Assembly: GCA_017960005.1 (NCBI GenBank)
Contig: JAGCZM010000153.1
Location: 1 to 7,369, forward strand
Direction of reading: 5' to 3'
From: Eggerthellaceae bacterium
GTDB taxonomy: Bacteria; Actinomycetota; Coriobacteriia; Coriobacteriales; Eggerthellaceae
Length of the DNA stretch: 7,369 nt
In this document: piece by piece, positions 6,512-7,369 of the stretch
Numbering within the stretch: the stretch's first letter is position 1
How the letters are laid out: the number at the start of each line of letters is the position of its first letter
Notes under the pieces: generated by a model
Seen by the model: only the letters and a program-made list of their open reading frames with translations
Told to the model about the DNA's origin: nothing
Databases searched by the model: none
Translations under genes and position numbers: made by a program

Positions 6512-7369
6512 TAGATCCGAGGAGCGCCTGCGTCGGGCCGAGGGCCTTCCTTTGACTCGATATCAGGCTCGATGCCGGGCAAAAATTCCCGCCTTGCATA
6601 AGCGTCTTTGCCAAGCGCATTGTTGCCCCAAGGACTGGTGGTGAAGTTACTCCAGTCATTGGGCGGCATGATGTATGAGCCGAGCTTGTCTTGCTCCCCG
6701 TAAGGCTTGAGACGATGGTATGCCTTGTACCAGATGCAGTAACGCTCGCCCGGATACGCTTCGCAAAAACCGTCCTTGCTTCCTCCGCATGCACCGTTTC
6801 TTTGATTCTTGGGACAGCTTGCCATCGGACAGGAATAGGCCGTTGCGGCCAAACCGCAATCGCCGCAATCCATACAGCCGTACAAACAGGCCTTCCCCAC
6901 ATGCTCAAACGTATGGCTGCGCAGATGGCCCTGTTTTTTCTGCAAAGATTGCTCCGTCTTGATGAACAGGGAATTGATTCCACGATGCGGCATGAACACG
7001 CCTTTATGGAATGCACGGGACAGCGCGTAGTTGCCCTTGATGATCGTTCTTTTGTCCTCTTCGACAAGATCGTATTGCTCATCGAGAGTAAGACCGGTTG
7101 TCTCATCGAGACGATAGCGATAAAACGCAGGTACGGTGTGGGGCTTTTTGCCCGCAAGAGAGTTGGAAACACTTTGCAACCCGAACAAAGCAGCCTTGAC
7201 ATGCTCTTGCCAGTTCGGTTCGTATTGCTCGGCGAGCTTGAGTATCTCTTCGACATCGGCGGCGCAAAGCGTCATGCCCCCCAGATGCACGCCGGCAAAT
7301 CCCATGCCCTTGGCGGCGGCAACCATGGCAGCCGCACGCTCAAGCGATGCATGCTGGCCCTTGTCCTCG
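6508..7369 (-). CDS. methylenetetrahydrofolate reductase-like protein with MetV-type cysteine-rich C-terminal domain (5' end outside window)
   Basis: The frame is open to the window edge, so an N-terminal part is missing; 287 complete codons including the stop are visible. The first visible stretch (ERAAAMVAAAKGMGFAGVHLGG) resembles the last strand and helix of the MetF TIM barrel, and continues in frame into an MTHFR C-terminal (MetV-like, PF12225-type) domain. Counting from the ATG at 7326, that domain has nine cysteines between 147 and 197, including CMDCGDCGL, YSCPMASCPK and NGACGG, followed by a C-W-Y and W-G-N tail. MetF reduces methylene- to methyl-tetrahydrofolate or runs in reverse; MetV partners MetF in acetogens and is thought to bind Fe-S clusters and/or zinc for electron input. 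The ATG at 7326 is internal, because homology runs upstream of it. The gene converges on the RACo-like gene with overlapping stop codons, and the two are compatible with corrinoid/folate C1 metabolism. The electron donor and direction of reaction cannot be read here. Confidence 0.82.
   Translation of the reverse strand, partial: EDKGQHASLERAAAMVAAAKGMGFAGVHLGGMTLCAADVEEILKLAEQYEPNWQEHVKAALFGLQSVSNSLAGKKPHTVPAFYRYRLDETTGLTLDEQYDLVEEDKRTIIKGNYALSRAFHKGVFMPHRGINSLFIKTEQSLQKKQGHLRSHTFEHVGKACLYGCMDCGDCGLAATAYSCPMASCPKNQRNGACGGSKDGFCEAYPGERYCIWYKAYHRLKPYGEQDKLGSYIMPPNDWSNFTTSPWGNNALGKDAYARREFLPGIEPDIESKEGPRPDAGAPRIY

Noticed and set aside
6536..6546. GGCC-GAG-GGCC stem-loop followed by TTCCTTT, as a plus-strand terminator after the RACo-like gene
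   Set aside because: The stem is only four base pairs, the following tract is interrupted by C residues, and the site lies inside the coding sequence of the opposing gene; too weak to call.

Overview
The window is chromosomal DNA from a bacterium of roughly balanced base composition (about half G+C, judged by eye). It makes isoprenoids by the MEP route and probably lives anaerobically on one-carbon chemistry. The mid GC, an actinobacterial-looking possible leaderless start and the corrinoid/folate genes would suit an anaerobic actinomycete such as a coriobacterium. A clostridial Firmicute is equally compatible, and nothing here settles the taxon.

Left half (about 1-3480), all on the minus strand and read right to left: a compact housekeeping operon pyrH-frr-uppS-cdsA-dxr. 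It joins pyrimidine nucleotide supply (UMP kinase), ribosome recycling, undecaprenyl diphosphate synthesis, CDP-diacylglycerol synthesis and the first committed MEP step. DXR feeds the isoprenoid precursors that UppS polymerises. Gaps are 26, 27 and 11 nt, and cdsA and dxr overlap by 11 nt, so they probably form one transcript. dxr runs off the left edge. The operon is not preceded by rpsB-tsf, the common upstream neighbours of pyrH. Instead a rho-independent terminator closes the upstream gene.

Middle (3514-4848, minus): a membrane-anchored HtrA/DegP-type serine protease with one PDZ domain, an intact catalytic triad and its own terminator. A plausible promoter with an overlapping 17-bp inverted repeat lies upstream.

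Right half (about 5000-7369): a plus-strand ASKHA/ferredoxin protein of the RACo (reductive activator of corrinoid proteins) family, meeting tail to tail a minus-strand gene that enters from the right edge. That gene joins the end of a methylenetetrahydrofolate reductase (MetF-like) barrel to a cysteine-rich MetV-like C-terminal domain. Together they suggest corrinoid-dependent methyl transfer feeding methyl-tetrahydrofolate into or out of central C1 metabolism. No methyltransferase or corrinoid protein is visible here.

No RNA genes, mobile elements, CRISPR arrays or long repeats were seen, and no gene-free stretch exceeds about 150 bases. Most of the window is ordinary. The parts most worth a second look are the unusually short RACo protein, its pairing with the MetF-MetV fusion, and the unusual start region of the RACo gene.
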